Part shown: in pieces, positions 52,350-61,006 of the stretch
How the letters are laid out: the number at the start of each line of letters is the position of its first letter
How positions within the stretch are numbered: position 1 is the first letter of the stretch
Assembly: GCF_016745235.1 (NCBI RefSeq)
Contig: NZ_JAELVM010000003.1
Coordinates: 930,001-994,000 of the forward strand
From: Chryseobacterium endalhagicum
GTDB lineage: Bacteria > Bacteroidota > Bacteroidia > Flavobacteriales > Weeksellaceae
Length of the DNA: 64,000 bases
Direction: 5' to 3'
Position numbers and translations under genes: made by a program
The notes under the pieces: model-generated
What the model was told of the DNA's origin: nothing
Seen by the model: the letters and a program-made list of their open reading frames with translations, nothing else
The model's database searches: none

Positions 52350-52408
52350 TCACTGTTTACAGTTTTAGAAGTCACTGTTTACAGCTTTTTCCATATCACC
52401 TGTTTCAG
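52350..52408 (-). promoter_or_regulatory. Three direct repeats upstream of csgA, putative activator site
   Basis: TCACTGTTTACAG at 52350-52362 and 52372-52384 (period 22), and a variant TCACCTGTTTCAG at 52396-52408. The nearest repeat is 49 bp upstream of the -7 box. The rest of spacer 52262-52611 is AT-rich with no ORF. Confidence 0.6.
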
Positions 52409-52611
52409 TTACGGGGAAATACGGTATTTTAAATATTGATTTTCAAATAGATAAATAAAATAACTCTAATTTCCAACACAAATTAATCTATCTCCTCTCA
52501 AGTCTTTCAATTTTTAAATCATTCAATCCTTAAATCATTTAATGACTACCCAATGGTTAATTAATGTTAACGCCTGTTCTTTTCTTCAGTATATATTGCT
52601 AAATTTACGGT

Positions 52612-53241
52612 ATGGAAAGTTTTGGAAAAGATTTATTGCGGAAAATAACCAATGTGGAACTGCCGGGAATCAATGCCCATGGGGTATTTTCGCCGCCTTC
52701 CCGACCTGTATTTACCTATGATGAAGTGCTGGCAAAAAATCCAAAGTTTGCAGCCGTTAATATCGTTCTGTATTTAAAAGACAATGAATGGTATTTCCCT
52801 TTGATCCAAAGAACCATCAACGAGCACGACAGACACAGCGGCCAGATTTCACTTCCGGGCGGAAAACGTGAGGAAATGGACCGGGATTTTGCTGAAACTG
52901 CAGTACGTGAAACTTCGGAAGAAATTGGTATAGAAAAGCATTATATCCGGATCATCAGGGAAATGTCTCCTATCTATATTCCGCCGAGTAATTTTTACGT
53001 ATATCCCTATATTTCGTATACTAAAAAGAATCCGCTTTTCGTTCTCCAGCAGAGCGAAGCAGTGGAAACCATAGAATTTCCTATCACTTCTTTCCTCAAT
53101 CTTCCTGATAATCCCGAGATGATGGCCCTGCCGGGTGCCGCCGGGCATGAAGTTCCGGTGATTAATTTCAACGGGTATATTATCTGGGGGGCTACAGCGA
53201 TGATATTGAGCGAGTTTAGCCAGTTGCTGAAAAAAATGTAA
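52612..53241 (+). CDS. Nudix hydrolase, probable CoA pyrophosphatase (NudL-like)
   Basis: 209 aa. A complete Nudix box is present: GGKREEMDRDFAETAVRETS followed by EEIGI, which supplies the Mg-binding glutamates. Flanking HSGQISLPGG and the longer C-terminal part (PPSNFYVYPYISYT) match the CoA pyrophosphatase subgroup, which hydrolyses CoA and its derivatives. Subgroup is by pattern; other nucleoside diphosphate substrates are possible. The acyltransferase gene follows after 27 bp, so an operon is likely. Confidence 0.88.
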   Translation: MESFGKDLLRKITNVELPGINAHGVFSPPSRPVFTYDEVLAKNPKFAAVNIVLYLKDNEWYFPLIQRTINEHDRHSGQISLPGGKREEMDRDFAETAVRETSEEIGIEKHYIRIIREMSPIYIPPSNFYVYPYISYTKKNPLFVLQQSEAVETIEFPITSFLNLPDNPEMMALPGAAGHEVPVINFNGYIIWGATAMILSEFSQLLKKM

Positions 53242-53268
53242 CTTTGCACTACCGTGTTTAATTGAGAG

Positions 53269-54075
53269 ATGGCGAAGAAAAATATTTTCACCGATGCATT
53301 CGGAACACCTTATTTTTTAAAAAGGTTGGTTATTTTTATTTTAGGAATTGTATCCTACAGAAGGTTCAACGGCTTTAATAAACTGAAGATAACCGGTACG
53401 GAACACCTTGTGGATCTTCCGGATTCCAATGTGCTTTTTGTATGCAACCATCAGACTTATTTTGCAGACGTGGCAGCCATGTATCATGCATTCTGCGCTG
53501 TGAATAACGGATATCTGGATACGATAAAAAACCCGATCTATCTGCTTAATCCAAAGATCGATTTTTATTATGTAGCAGCCGAAGAAACCATGAATAAAGG
53601 AATTCTTCCCAAGATCTTCAAGATCGCAGGTGCTGTAACGGTAAAAAGAACGTGGAGAGCGGAAGGTAAAAACGTCAACAGAATGGTAGACCTTACCGAG
53701 GTAGACAATATTATGAAAGCTCTGGACAACGGCTGGGTAGCTACTTTCCCTCAAGGTACTACATCTGCTTTTGCACAGGGACGAAGAGGAACAGCCAAAC
53801 TGGTCAAAAACCAGCGCCCTATCGTGATCCCTATCAAGATCAACGGGTTCAGAAGGGCATTTGACAAAAAAGGCCTCCGTGTAAAGGTTACAGGCGTAAA
53901 ACCTACCATGGAATTCAAAGCACCTCTTGATATAGATTACGACAACGAAAAAGCGCCTGAAATTTTATTGAAGATCATGACTGCTATAGAGCAGACGGAA
54001 GACTTCAATGTACTGCACAATTATGATGAAGAACTTAAAGCTAAAAAATTAGAACAAAAGGACTCAAATAATTAA
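53269..54075 (+). CDS. PlsC-type acyltransferase (1-acylglycerol-3-phosphate acyltransferase family)
   Basis: 268 aa. Acyltransferase motif I reads VCNHQTYFADVAAM, giving an HX5D spacing where HX4D is usual. Motif III reads FPQGTTSAFAQGRRGTAKLV in place of FPEGTR. Motif IV-like PIVIPIKINGFR is present. A hydrophobic segment lies near residues 18-32. It probably acylates a lysophospholipid or aminolipid at the inner membrane. The motif changes suggest a Bacteroidetes subfamily with another acceptor. It lies in a run with the Nudix, lipoprotein and mpl genes. Confidence 0.8.
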   Translation: MAKKNIFTDAFGTPYFLKRLVIFILGIVSYRRFNGFNKLKITGTEHLVDLPDSNVLFVCNHQTYFADVAAMYHAFCAVNNGYLDTIKNPIYLLNPKIDFYYVAAEETMNKGILPKIFKIAGAVTVKRTWRAEGKNVNRMVDLTEVDNIMKALDNGWVATFPQGTTSAFAQGRRGTAKLVKNQRPIVIPIKINGFRRAFDKKGLRVKVTGVKPTMEFKAPLDIDYDNEKAPEILLKIMTAIEQTEDFNVLHNYDEELKAKKLEQKDSNN

Positions 54076-54090
54076 TAGTAAGTAAAAATT

Positions 54091-54528
54091 ATGAACAAAA
54101 TATTAGGGATCATATTCGCGGTCATAGTATTAGTTTCGTGTAACAGCCAGAAGGTGTATTCAGATTTTGACATCAGCTTTTCAAGAAGCGGTGGTTTTGC
54201 CCCGGTATATGAGAATTTGCTGGTCAAAGGAAACAATGCCCATTATTCCTATGAAGGTCAGGGGAAAAAGTTCAGACAGGACTTTAAAATCTCCAGTGAA
54301 GACCTGAAGAAGCTGAACCAAACCCTTTCCCAGAATAATTTCAGAAGGATACAGGAAGACCGTAAAAAACTGTATGATAATGTAAGTACTTCCATCAACA
54401 TCAAGAAAGGCCCGAATGAAGGCAGCAAGACTGATGCAAGTATGATCATGCCGAACTTTACGACCAACTGGAACAATATCGTGAATGCTTTCCAGGAAAT
54501 CATTAATAACAATGTAAAAAAACAGTAA
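54091..54528 (+). CDS. Small lipoprotein of unknown function
   Basis: 145 aa. Lipobox VLVSCNSQ (C17). The mature part has SFSRSGGFAPVYENLLVKGN, a beta-strand pattern, then a helical ISSEDLKKLNQTLSQNNFRR and an Asn/Lys-rich end. It resembles small outer-membrane lipoproteins common in Flavobacteriia but has no named domain I can recognise. It starts 15 bp after the acyltransferase gene and ends 6 bp before mpl, so it is in the same operon. Confidence 0.75.
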   Translation: MNKILGIIFAVIVLVSCNSQKVYSDFDISFSRSGGFAPVYENLLVKGNNAHYSYEGQGKKFRQDFKISSEDLKKLNQTLSQNNFRRIQEDRKKLYDNVSTSINIKKGPNEGSKTDASMIMPNFTTNWNNIVNAFQEIINNNVKKQ

Positions 54529-54534
54529 ATACAA

Positions 54535-55872
54535 TTGAAAACCCACTTCATTGCTATAGGCGGAAGCGCCATGCATAATCTTGCTATTGCGTTAAAAGAC
54601 AAAGGATATCAGGTGACCGGTTCAGATGATGCTATTTTCGAGCCTTCCAGATCCAGATTGGAAAACAAAGGAATTCTGCCTCAGGAAATGGGCTGGTTCC
54701 CGGAAAAGATCACTGCGGATATTGATGCCGTGATCCTTGGAATGCATGCACATCAGGACAATCCTGAGCTGGCAAGAGCAAAAGAGCTGGGTTTAAAGAT
54801 TTATTCATACCCTGAGTTTCTTTACGAGCAGTCGAAAAACAAAACCAGAGTAGTTATCGCCGGTTCACACGGAAAAACAACGATTACTTCGATGATCCTC
54901 CACGTTCTGAACTTTCACCGGAAAGATGTAGATTTTATGGTGGGTGCTCAGCTGGAAGGCTTTGACTGTATGGTAAAACTAACCCAGGACAACGATTTCA
55001 TGGTGCTGGAGGGTGATGAATACCTTTCCTCTCCTATCGATCTGCGTTCAAAATTTCTTCTGTACCAGCCGAATATTGCTTTAATGAGCGGTATTGCCTG
55101 GGACCACATCAATGTATTCAAAACGTTTGATGATTATATCGATCAGTTCAGAAAATTTGTAGCGAGCATTACGCCAGGCGGTGTTCTGGTGTACAATGAA
55201 GAAGATGCCGAAGTGGTAAAAGTAGTGGAAGCCGCTGAAAATTATTTCAGAAAAATCCCTTACAAAACCCCTGAATATGAGATCAGCAACGGAAAAGTAT
55301 ATTTAAAAACCGAAATGGGCGACGTTCCGCTTTCTGTTTTCGGTGCCCACAACCTTCTGAATATGGAAGGCGCAAGACACATCTGCCAACAGCTGGGAAT
55401 CATGGATGAGGCTTTTTATGAGGCTATCATGAGTTTTAAAGGTGCTTCAAAACGTCTTGAAAAAGTAGAGAGAGAAGATCACGGAACATTATACAAAGAT
55501 TTCGCCCACGCGCCAAGCAAAGTAAAGGCAACAGTGAAGGCATTCCAGGAACAGTTTAAAAAGGAAAAGAAATACGGTTTCCTTGAGCTTCACACCTATT
55601 CCAGCCTGAATCCTGTTTTCCTTGAGCAGTACGACCACGCGATGGACGGATTGAATGAAGCCATAGTTTTCTATTCTGAAGATGCTTTAAAAATCAAAAG
55701 AATGGAGCCTATTTCTCCGGAATTCATTAAGGAAAAGTTTAAAAATAATACTTTAAGAGTGTTCACCAATGCTGAAGAACTTCATGCCTATTGGGAAACT
55801 TTAGACAAAACAGACGGCGTTTTCCTGATGATGAGTTCAGGGAATTTCGGAGGTCTTAATCTGACGAGGTGA
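54535..55872 (+). CDS. mpl: UDP-N-acetylmuramate:L-alanyl-gamma-D-glutamyl-meso-diaminopimelate ligase
   Basis: 445 aa with TTG start (54535), the only start that keeps the Rossmann-like N-terminus FIAIGGSAMHNLAIALKDKG. The Mur-ligase P-loop is VVIAGSHGKTTITSMILHV, then FMVLEGDEYLSSPID and GIAWDHINVF of the central domain, and KRLEKVEREDHGTLYKDFAH of the C-terminal domain. The HNL and DxxxDxR region places it with Mpl rather than MurC. It reuses tripeptide from recycled peptidoglycan. Four genes (Nudix to mpl) are closely spaced. Confidence 0.92.
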   Translation: MKTHFIAIGGSAMHNLAIALKDKGYQVTGSDDAIFEPSRSRLENKGILPQEMGWFPEKITADIDAVILGMHAHQDNPELARAKELGLKIYSYPEFLYEQSKNKTRVVIAGSHGKTTITSMILHVLNFHRKDVDFMVGAQLEGFDCMVKLTQDNDFMVLEGDEYLSSPIDLRSKFLLYQPNIALMSGIAWDHINVFKTFDDYIDQFRKFVASITPGGVLVYNEEDAEVVKVVEAAENYFRKIPYKTPEYEISNGKVYLKTEMGDVPLSVFGAHNLLNMEGARHICQQLGIMDEAFYEAIMSFKGASKRLEKVEREDHGTLYKDFAHAPSKVKATVKAFQEQFKKEKKYGFLELHTYSSLNPVFLEQYDHAMDGLNEAIVFYSEDALKIKRMEPISPEFIKEKFKNNTLRVFTNAEELHAYWETLDKTDGVFLMMSSGNFGGLNLTR

Positions 55873-55928
55873 TGTGATGATTTGGTGATGTGATAATTTG
55901 ATGATGCGATGATGTGATGATTTGAAAA
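55868..55928 (+). repeat. GATG-rich degenerate repeat after mpl
   Basis: Imperfect GATGTGATGATTTG units directly behind the mpl stop. No other content. Confidence 0.6.
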
Positions 55929-55972
55929 TTTCAGGTAATTATCTATTTCAGGTTTTCTAAACATAAAACAAA

Positions 55973-56004
55973 GAGGCTGTCTCAAGTGAGACGGTCTTTT
56001 TTTT
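55973..56004 (+). terminator. Terminator of the Nudix-mpl operon
   Basis: AGGCTGTCTC (55974-55983), AAGT loop, GAGACGGTCT (55988-55997) with two G-T pairs, then T run. Confidence 0.85.
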
Positions 56005-56047
56005 GATTAATTTTCAATACAAAGTTTCCATTAACAAATGATTGAAT

Positions 56048-56078
<31 letters not shown>

Positions 56079-56227
56079 TTAAAGCGTAACCAAAACAGCA
56101 GCTTAGTCAAATCAATCAAAGATTGATTCATCTTTGCAACCTCAAATATCCAGTATCAAAAATTAAGCTTTGCGTCTAATAAAACTACTCGTTTTGCCGG
56201 AAATCTTGAAAAAAATAATCTAGAAAG

Positions 56228-56258
56228 AAAAAAAGCCTTAAGAATTATTCTTGGGAAG
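56228..56258 (-). terminator. Probable terminator of the lipoprotein gene at 56284
   Basis: An imperfect AAAGCTTCC...TTAAGGCTTT stem with inner AAGAAT/ATTCTT; A run to the left. Confidence 0.55.
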
Positions 56259-56283
56259 CTTTTTTAAGCAGCATCTTTTTATA

Positions 56284-56727
56284 TTATTTAATTCTCTGAA
56301 AATAGTATTTAATGACGTCATTAATACCATCGCCATCAATATCATCCACATTACTTTCCAGAATCATCTGGGTGGCGGTTAATTGCGGAACCCTATAAGG
56401 ATAATCATACTCTTCTTCATACCAGAATTTTTTAGATTGCTGATCGTAGGTATATTTTCTGGTTACCGTTTCATCAGGAACACATACATTATTCTTCTTA
56501 GTAAAATGTATGGTTGTCATATCTCCCGATCTGAATTCATTGGTCATTTCTGCATCACAGCCAGTCGGAACCCGTGTTTCCGTCTCCTTTATAGAAGATT
56601 TGTAGGCTTCTACCTTCGTCATTTTCCATGTACCGATCATGGTACGCTGGTCATCTTCCTTTTCATCATTGTTGTCGCTGCATCCCATCATCGCAAACAG
56701 AGTCAATGGTAGAAATATTTTCTTCAT
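56284..56727 (-). CDS. Lipoprotein, lipocalin-like
   Basis: 147 aa. Lipobox AMMGCSDN (C16), then an Asp/Glu linker and TMIGTWKMTKVEAYKSS, the G-x-W start of lipocalin-like lipoproteins common in Bacteroidetes. KYTYDQQSKKFWYEEEYDYP and DDIDGDGINDVIKYYFQ close the barrel; the D-x-D-G-D-G stretch could bind calcium. Substrate unknown. Stands alone. Confidence 0.75.
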   Translation of the reverse strand: MKKIFLPLTLFAMMGCSDNNDEKEDDQRTMIGTWKMTKVEAYKSSIKETETRVPTGCDAEMTNEFRSGDMTTIHFTKKNNVCVPDETVTRKYTYDQQSKKFWYEEEYDYPYRVPQLTATQMILESNVDDIDGDGINDVIKYYFQRIK

Positions 56728-56959
56728 AATTTAGTTTTAAGCTTCAATAGTTGCAAAATTAAACTAATTTTCATTAAATAACTGGAGTTCGGGATATGGC
56801 ATGTTTGTCTGTGATAATGTCAGGAAGCCTGAAGTCGGAAGATGGAAGTTATTGATCCGTTTAAGAACAACTAAAAGGCAGTTTTTATATTTTTAAAAGT
56901 ACTGGTAGAAAATGAATGACCAGTAGTACCTCCAGCTTCCCTCTTCGTGCTCCAAACCT

Positions 56960-58021
56960 CTAAATCCCTTCTACATCCGCTATAAGTTGATTCAGGATCT
57001 GTTCCGTAGACAGATAACTGTACTGATGAATCGACTGTCCAGCCCAAATGCTTACAAAATCTGTATTCTGCAAAGCTTTTGAAACCTTCCTCAGCTCATT
57101 GGTCAGTTTATTCTGATAAGGATAAGGCAGAATATCACCTGAAGCTTCCATATTTTCGATAAACTTATTCCGGATTCCTCTTGCATACCGCCCTGAAAAA
57201 CTTCTGGTCAGGACAATATCTTTTTCCACCACTCTGCTGAGCCCTTCCTTTTCAAATGGCTTCAACGCACTTTCCTGAGAGGCCAGCAATATACTTCCCA
57301 CCTGAAAACCCTGCGCTCCCAGTTCTTTCGCAGCTCTTAAGGTTTTGCCATTATAAATTCCTCCAGCATAGATCAATGGAACCTTTACATGATCATATAC
57401 CTCAGAAAGTAAAGTCATTCCGCCAATCATCGGGATATTTTCAGCATCAAACGTTCCGCGGTGTCCTCCCGCTTCAATTCCCTGAACACAGATGACGTCA
57501 ATTCCTGAATTTTCCAGCATCAAAGCTTCCTCCACCGAAGTACAGGTACCCACAAGAGTCACTCCATTTTCTTTCAGTTTCTGAATACTCTCATCATCCA
57601 GATTTCCAAAGGTAAAACTCAGAATCTTACAGCCTTCTTCAATAACGACATCCAGCTGTTCGTGGTAGCTTTTAACCTTAATATCTTCAAGATCAGGAAG
57701 ATCAACCTCCAGATTATTTTCTTTTGCAAGATGGGTAATTGTCTGTTTTGCTTTAAAGAATTGCTGCTTTAAAGAATCTGTAATTTCCGGAATATCATGA
57801 ACAAAAATATTAACTGCAAATGGCTGGTCAGTGAGTTTTTTAGTTTCCCTGATCAGTTCAGCAGACTGATCCGTTGAAAGATCTGCCAGTGCCAGAGAAC
57901 CCAGACATCCGGCTTTTCCTGCGGCGGCGGTCATTTGCGGTGTGCTTACTCCAAACATCGGAGCCTGGATGATGGGATATTTAACTTTGAATTTTTGAGT
58001 AATAGTGTCGGGCCAGATCAT
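56960..58021 (-). CDS. Nitronate monooxygenase family flavoprotein
   Basis: 353 aa TIM barrel. MIWPDTITQKFKVKYPIIQA and APMFGVSTPQMTAAAGKAGC form the N-terminal FMN site, GIDVICVQGIEAGGHRGTFD holds the catalytic His region of class I enzymes, and PLIYAGGIYNGKTLRAAKEL, GAQGFQVGSILLASQESA the phosphate-binding end. The family oxidises alkyl nitronates such as propionate 3-nitronate. Stands alone; the upstream spacer is long and holds tandem repeats. Confidence 0.9.
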   Translation of the reverse strand: MIWPDTITQKFKVKYPIIQAPMFGVSTPQMTAAAGKAGCLGSLALADLSTDQSAELIRETKKLTDQPFAVNIFVHDIPEITDSLKQQFFKAKQTITHLAKENNLEVDLPDLEDIKVKSYHEQLDVVIEEGCKILSFTFGNLDDESIQKLKENGVTLVGTCTSVEEALMLENSGIDVICVQGIEAGGHRGTFDAENIPMIGGMTLLSEVYDHVKVPLIYAGGIYNGKTLRAAKELGAQGFQVGSILLASQESALKPFEKEGLSRVVEKDIVLTRSFSGRYARGIRNKFIENMEASGDILPYPYQNKLTNELRKVSKALQNTDFVSIWAGQSIHQYSYLSTEQILNQLIADVEGI

Positions 58022-58279
58022 AGGGATTATTTTAATTAAAATTTACGAAAAAACAGTGATATCATTTGATTTTTAAAGGATGATATTGCTCACGAAACTT
58101 CCCTGGATATATTTTTCTTTAACTGATTTTTTTTCAGATGAACCATTAAGAATAATTTAAGGGTTAAGGATCGTTAAGATAAATCTATAGATTTTTTAAG
58201 TAATACTGCTTAAAGCAACGCTAATCTTAATATTCTTAAAAACTTAATGGCTCTTAATGGTTTAAATTTTATTTCTTTT

Positions 58280-58640
58280 TTTTACACAGATTCTCACAGA
58301 TGATTATGGATATATATTATAGAAATCTTTGATTTTTTTTAAAACTTATATGTATATGAACTTTTTCTTCATAAAGTATTTAAACTTCAAATCACTTATG
58401 TGTTAAAAACTTTGGTGACTTTTGTGGTTGTTTTTTTTGACTACAGATGACGCAGATTTTCACAGATGATTGTGGATATTATGCAGTTTAAAATCTTGAT
58501 TTTTTCAAAACTTATGTGAACTTTTTCTTCGCAAAGCTTTCAACTTCAAATCACTTAAGTGTTAAAAAACTTTTGTGACTTTTGTGGTTGTTTTTTTGAC
58601 CACAGATGACGCCGATTTTCACAGATGATCGGGGGATATT
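58280..58640 (-). repeat. Tandem repeats of about 160 bp (two copies plus a partial third)
   Basis: The motif CACAGATGAT recurs at 58295, 58461 and 58620 (periods 166 and 159). Between them TTTTTCTTC, CTTCAAATCACTTA and GACTTTTGTGGTTGTTTTTT recur in order. Part of a known kind of Bacteroidetes intergenic repeat with CACAGATTTTCACAGAT. The spacer 58022-58279 is AT-rich with no ORF. Confidence 0.85.
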
Positions 58641-59345
58641 CTAAGCTTTCTTTCGGAGGTCTTTATAATGCTTTTTGGTATCAGCATCGAGTTTTTCTAT
58701 TGCGTAGGAAAATGTTGCAGCGGGCATTGTTTTGATGTACTGATCCAGAAAATGATGCAGTCTTCTGGGATTTTTCTTGCCGGCTTCCCTTACCCAGCTT
58801 CCAACGGCTTTATTCACCAGCTCGTTAGGGTCATGGACAAGAATTTCTGCAATATTGAAAGTGTCTTCTGTATCATTTTTCCTGATAAAAGCATGGGTAC
58901 TCACTACGGCCGTCCTTCTTTCCCACGGATTTTCAGATTCAGCCAGCTGGTACAGGATATCCCGCGGCTTATCAATTAAATATTCACCTATGACATTCCG
59001 CGCTGCCCGGTCTACAAAATCCCAGTTGTTCAGACGGTCATGGCGTTTTAAATAGAGATCAAAGAGTTCTTTTTTCTTTTCTTCAGACGTTTTTTTGTTT
59101 CCTGCCTGAAAGTCCATGATGCTCACTGCACCCATTCTTACTTCATAAAAATCGCTGTCCAGAAGCTTGTTAATTTCTTCCAGAGACATTGCAGAGAACG
59201 CTTTGGCTATCTTAAAAACATCCCCGAACTTCACCCCGAAAGGTTTCGTTATCCCATCATTTCCTTTAAAAAATTTGTCAACCTTATCGATCTCTTTCTC
59301 ATTCCGGAAAGTAGATAGCTTTTCTATGAATTGTCCAGCGGTCAT
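58641..59345 (-). CDS. DNA alkylation repair protein (AlkD-like, HEAT-like repeats)
   Basis: 234 aa, all-helical HEAT-like. The AlkD signature is NNWDFVDRAARNVIGEYLID, with the Trp and Asp needed for excision of N3/N7-alkyl purines, plus NPWERRTAVVSTHAFI and NKAVGSWVREAGKKNP. The enzyme releases positively charged alkylated bases by a glycosylase reaction without base flipping. Stands between a repeat array and an aldo/keto reductase gene. Confidence 0.9.
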   Translation of the reverse strand: MTAGQFIEKLSTFRNEKEIDKVDKFFKGNDGITKPFGVKFGDVFKIAKAFSAMSLEEINKLLDSDFYEVRMGAVSIMDFQAGNKKTSEEKKKELFDLYLKRHDRLNNWDFVDRAARNVIGEYLIDKPRDILYQLAESENPWERRTAVVSTHAFIRKNDTEDTFNIAEILVHDPNELVNKAVGSWVREAGKKNPRRLHHFLDQYIKTMPAATFSYAIEKLDADTKKHYKDLRKKA

Positions 59346-59370
59346 GGTTTTTATTTAAATTTAAAAAAAT

Positions 59371-59439
59371 TCCCGCAGATCAGACCGATTCAGCTGATGA
59401 TTATAATAAAAATCTGTGCTGTCTGCCTGATCTGCGGGA
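59371..59439. repeat. Inverted repeat with perfect 13-bp arms
   Basis: TCCCGCAGATCAG (59371-59383) and CTGATCTGCGGGA (59427-59439) around 43 bp. The spacer contains CACAGATT-like motifs of the repeats at 58280. No T run; function unknown. Confidence 0.75.
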
Positions 59440-59461
59440 GAAATATAATGGGTATATCCTG

Positions 59462-60337
59462 CTAAATATCTGCTACAGATTTCAGCATTTTCTGCTCCCA
59501 TTCCGGATCTTTCGGATCAAAGAAAAGTCTTTTTCCAGTGTCTAAAGAACGGACAATGTTCATTTCATCTTCCGTCAGTTCAAAATCAAAAACGTTGAAA
59601 TTTTCTTCAATTCTGGAAGGCGTTACAGATTTAGGAATCACTACGAATCCTTCCTGCAGGTGCCATCTTAAAATCACCTGAGCCACTGTTTTTCCGTATT
59701 TTTCAGCAACAGCTTTTAATTCGGAATTATTTAAAAGATCCGCATTTCCGTTTCCAAGCGGACTCCACGGCTGTGTGATGATATTATTTTCCCTGTCGTA
59801 CACCTGAAGTTCCTTCTGCTGGAAAACCGGATGCAGTTCAATCTGATTAATCACCGGAAGAACCGTAGAATTCGCTTTCAATTCCTCTAGTTTTTCCACT
59901 GTAAAATTACAGACCCCGATAGCTTTGATTTTTCTTTCATTATAAAGATCTTCCAAAGCTTTCCATGTTCCCAGGAAATCACCGTACGGCCAGTGGATCA
60001 GGTACATATCCAGATAATCCATCTGCAGCCTGTCCAGCGTTCTCTGAAATGCTTTTTTTGCCTGTTCGTAGCCGTGATCCTGAACCCATACTTTAGAAGT
60101 AATAAAGAGTTCATCCCTGCTGACACCGCTGTCTTTCACCGCCTGGCCTACTGCCGTTTCGTTCTGGTAAATGGCTGCCGTATCAATCATTCTGTACCCT
60201 GTGTGAATCGCCTTTACTACAGCTTTTTCACATTCATCCAGGTTTTCCATCTGCCATACTCCAAAACCTAAAGCAGGAATATCCACCCCGTTATTTAAAG
60301 TCACTACAGGCTGGCCTGCATATGTTTTCTTTTGCAT
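59462..60337 (-). CDS. Aldo/keto reductase
   Basis: 291 aa. Catalytic tetrad of the family: D52 and Y57 (MIDTAAIYQNE), K82 (ITSKVWVQD), H115 (LIHWPYGD). The NADPH-binding end is VVIPKSVTPSRIEENFNVFD. It resembles 2,5-diketo-gluconate reductase-type AKRs, which reduce a broad range of carbonyls. Stands alone. Substrate cannot be told from sequence. Confidence 0.93.
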   Translation of the reverse strand: MQKKTYAGQPVVTLNNGVDIPALGFGVWQMENLDECEKAVVKAIHTGYRMIDTAAIYQNETAVGQAVKDSGVSRDELFITSKVWVQDHGYEQAKKAFQRTLDRLQMDYLDMYLIHWPYGDFLGTWKALEDLYNERKIKAIGVCNFTVEKLEELKANSTVLPVINQIELHPVFQQKELQVYDRENNIITQPWSPLGNGNADLLNNSELKAVAEKYGKTVAQVILRWHLQEGFVVIPKSVTPSRIEENFNVFDFELTEDEMNIVRSLDTGKRLFFDPKDPEWEQKMLKSVADI

Positions 60338-60466
60338 AATTCTTTAATTTAATGTTTAATATTAATGTAAAGCCTAACAAATTTCCGATAAAAAATTGGA
60401 ATACCGGCTTACCATTTTTACTGTTTTATCCGTATTTTTTAACTGCCACTTTTTTCCTTTATAAAA

Positions 60467-60548
60467 ATTCTAGCTTCTAAATTCTAATCTCTAACTTCTA
60501 ACTTCTAAATTCTAACATCTAACTTCTAATTTCTAACCTCTAATTCCT
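60467..60548. repeat. Degenerate heptad repeat (TTCTAAC-type)
   Basis: About eleven imperfect 7-bp units of CTTCTAA/CTCTAAC form lie just upstream of the GNAT gene start. Similar tracts are known in flavobacterial spacers. Confidence 0.75.
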
Positions 60549-60571
60549 ATTTTTGCAGGAAACTCAAACTC

Positions 60572-61006
60572 ATGTCACACCTGATCAGACTGGCGCATGC
60601 TGAAGATTATCCCAGAATCATGCAAATCTGGGAATCTGCGGTAAAAGCCACCCATGATTTTCTTGCAGAAGAAGATTTTAATTATTTTAAAGAAGTCATC
60701 CCAAGAGATTATCTTCCTAACCTTGAAGTCTATTTAATCACTGACAATAATGAAGCTCAGGGTTTTGCTTCCGTTGCTGAAGACAATCTGGAAATGCTTT
60801 TCATTCATAATAATGCACGGGGAAAAGGTTACGGGAAAAAACTTTATGAGTTCATGAAGGAAACAACCGGGCTTACCAAAGTAGACGTTAACGAACAGAA
60901 TCCGCAGGCAATCGGGTTTTATGAAAATATGGGATTTAAAAAGGCCGGAAGATCCGAAAAGGACGGCTCAGGAAAGGATTATCCTCTTATTCACATGAGT
61001 CTGTAA
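60572..61006 (+). CDS. GNAT family N-acetyltransferase
   Basis: 144 aa, one GNAT domain: LIRLAHAEDYPRIMQIWESA, then MLFIHNNARGKGYGKKLYEF (the R-G-x-G-x-G/K acetyl-CoA motif) and FYENMGFKKAGRSEKDGSGK. It acetylates an amine on a small molecule or protein; substrate unknown. The next GNAT gene starts directly after the stop codon (0 bp gap), so the two are one operon. Confidence 0.9.
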   Translation: MSHLIRLAHAEDYPRIMQIWESAVKATHDFLAEEDFNYFKEVIPRDYLPNLEVYLITDNNEAQGFASVAEDNLEMLFIHNNARGKGYGKKLYEFMKETTGLTKVDVNEQNPQAIGFYENMGFKKAGRSEKDGSGKDYPLIHMSL

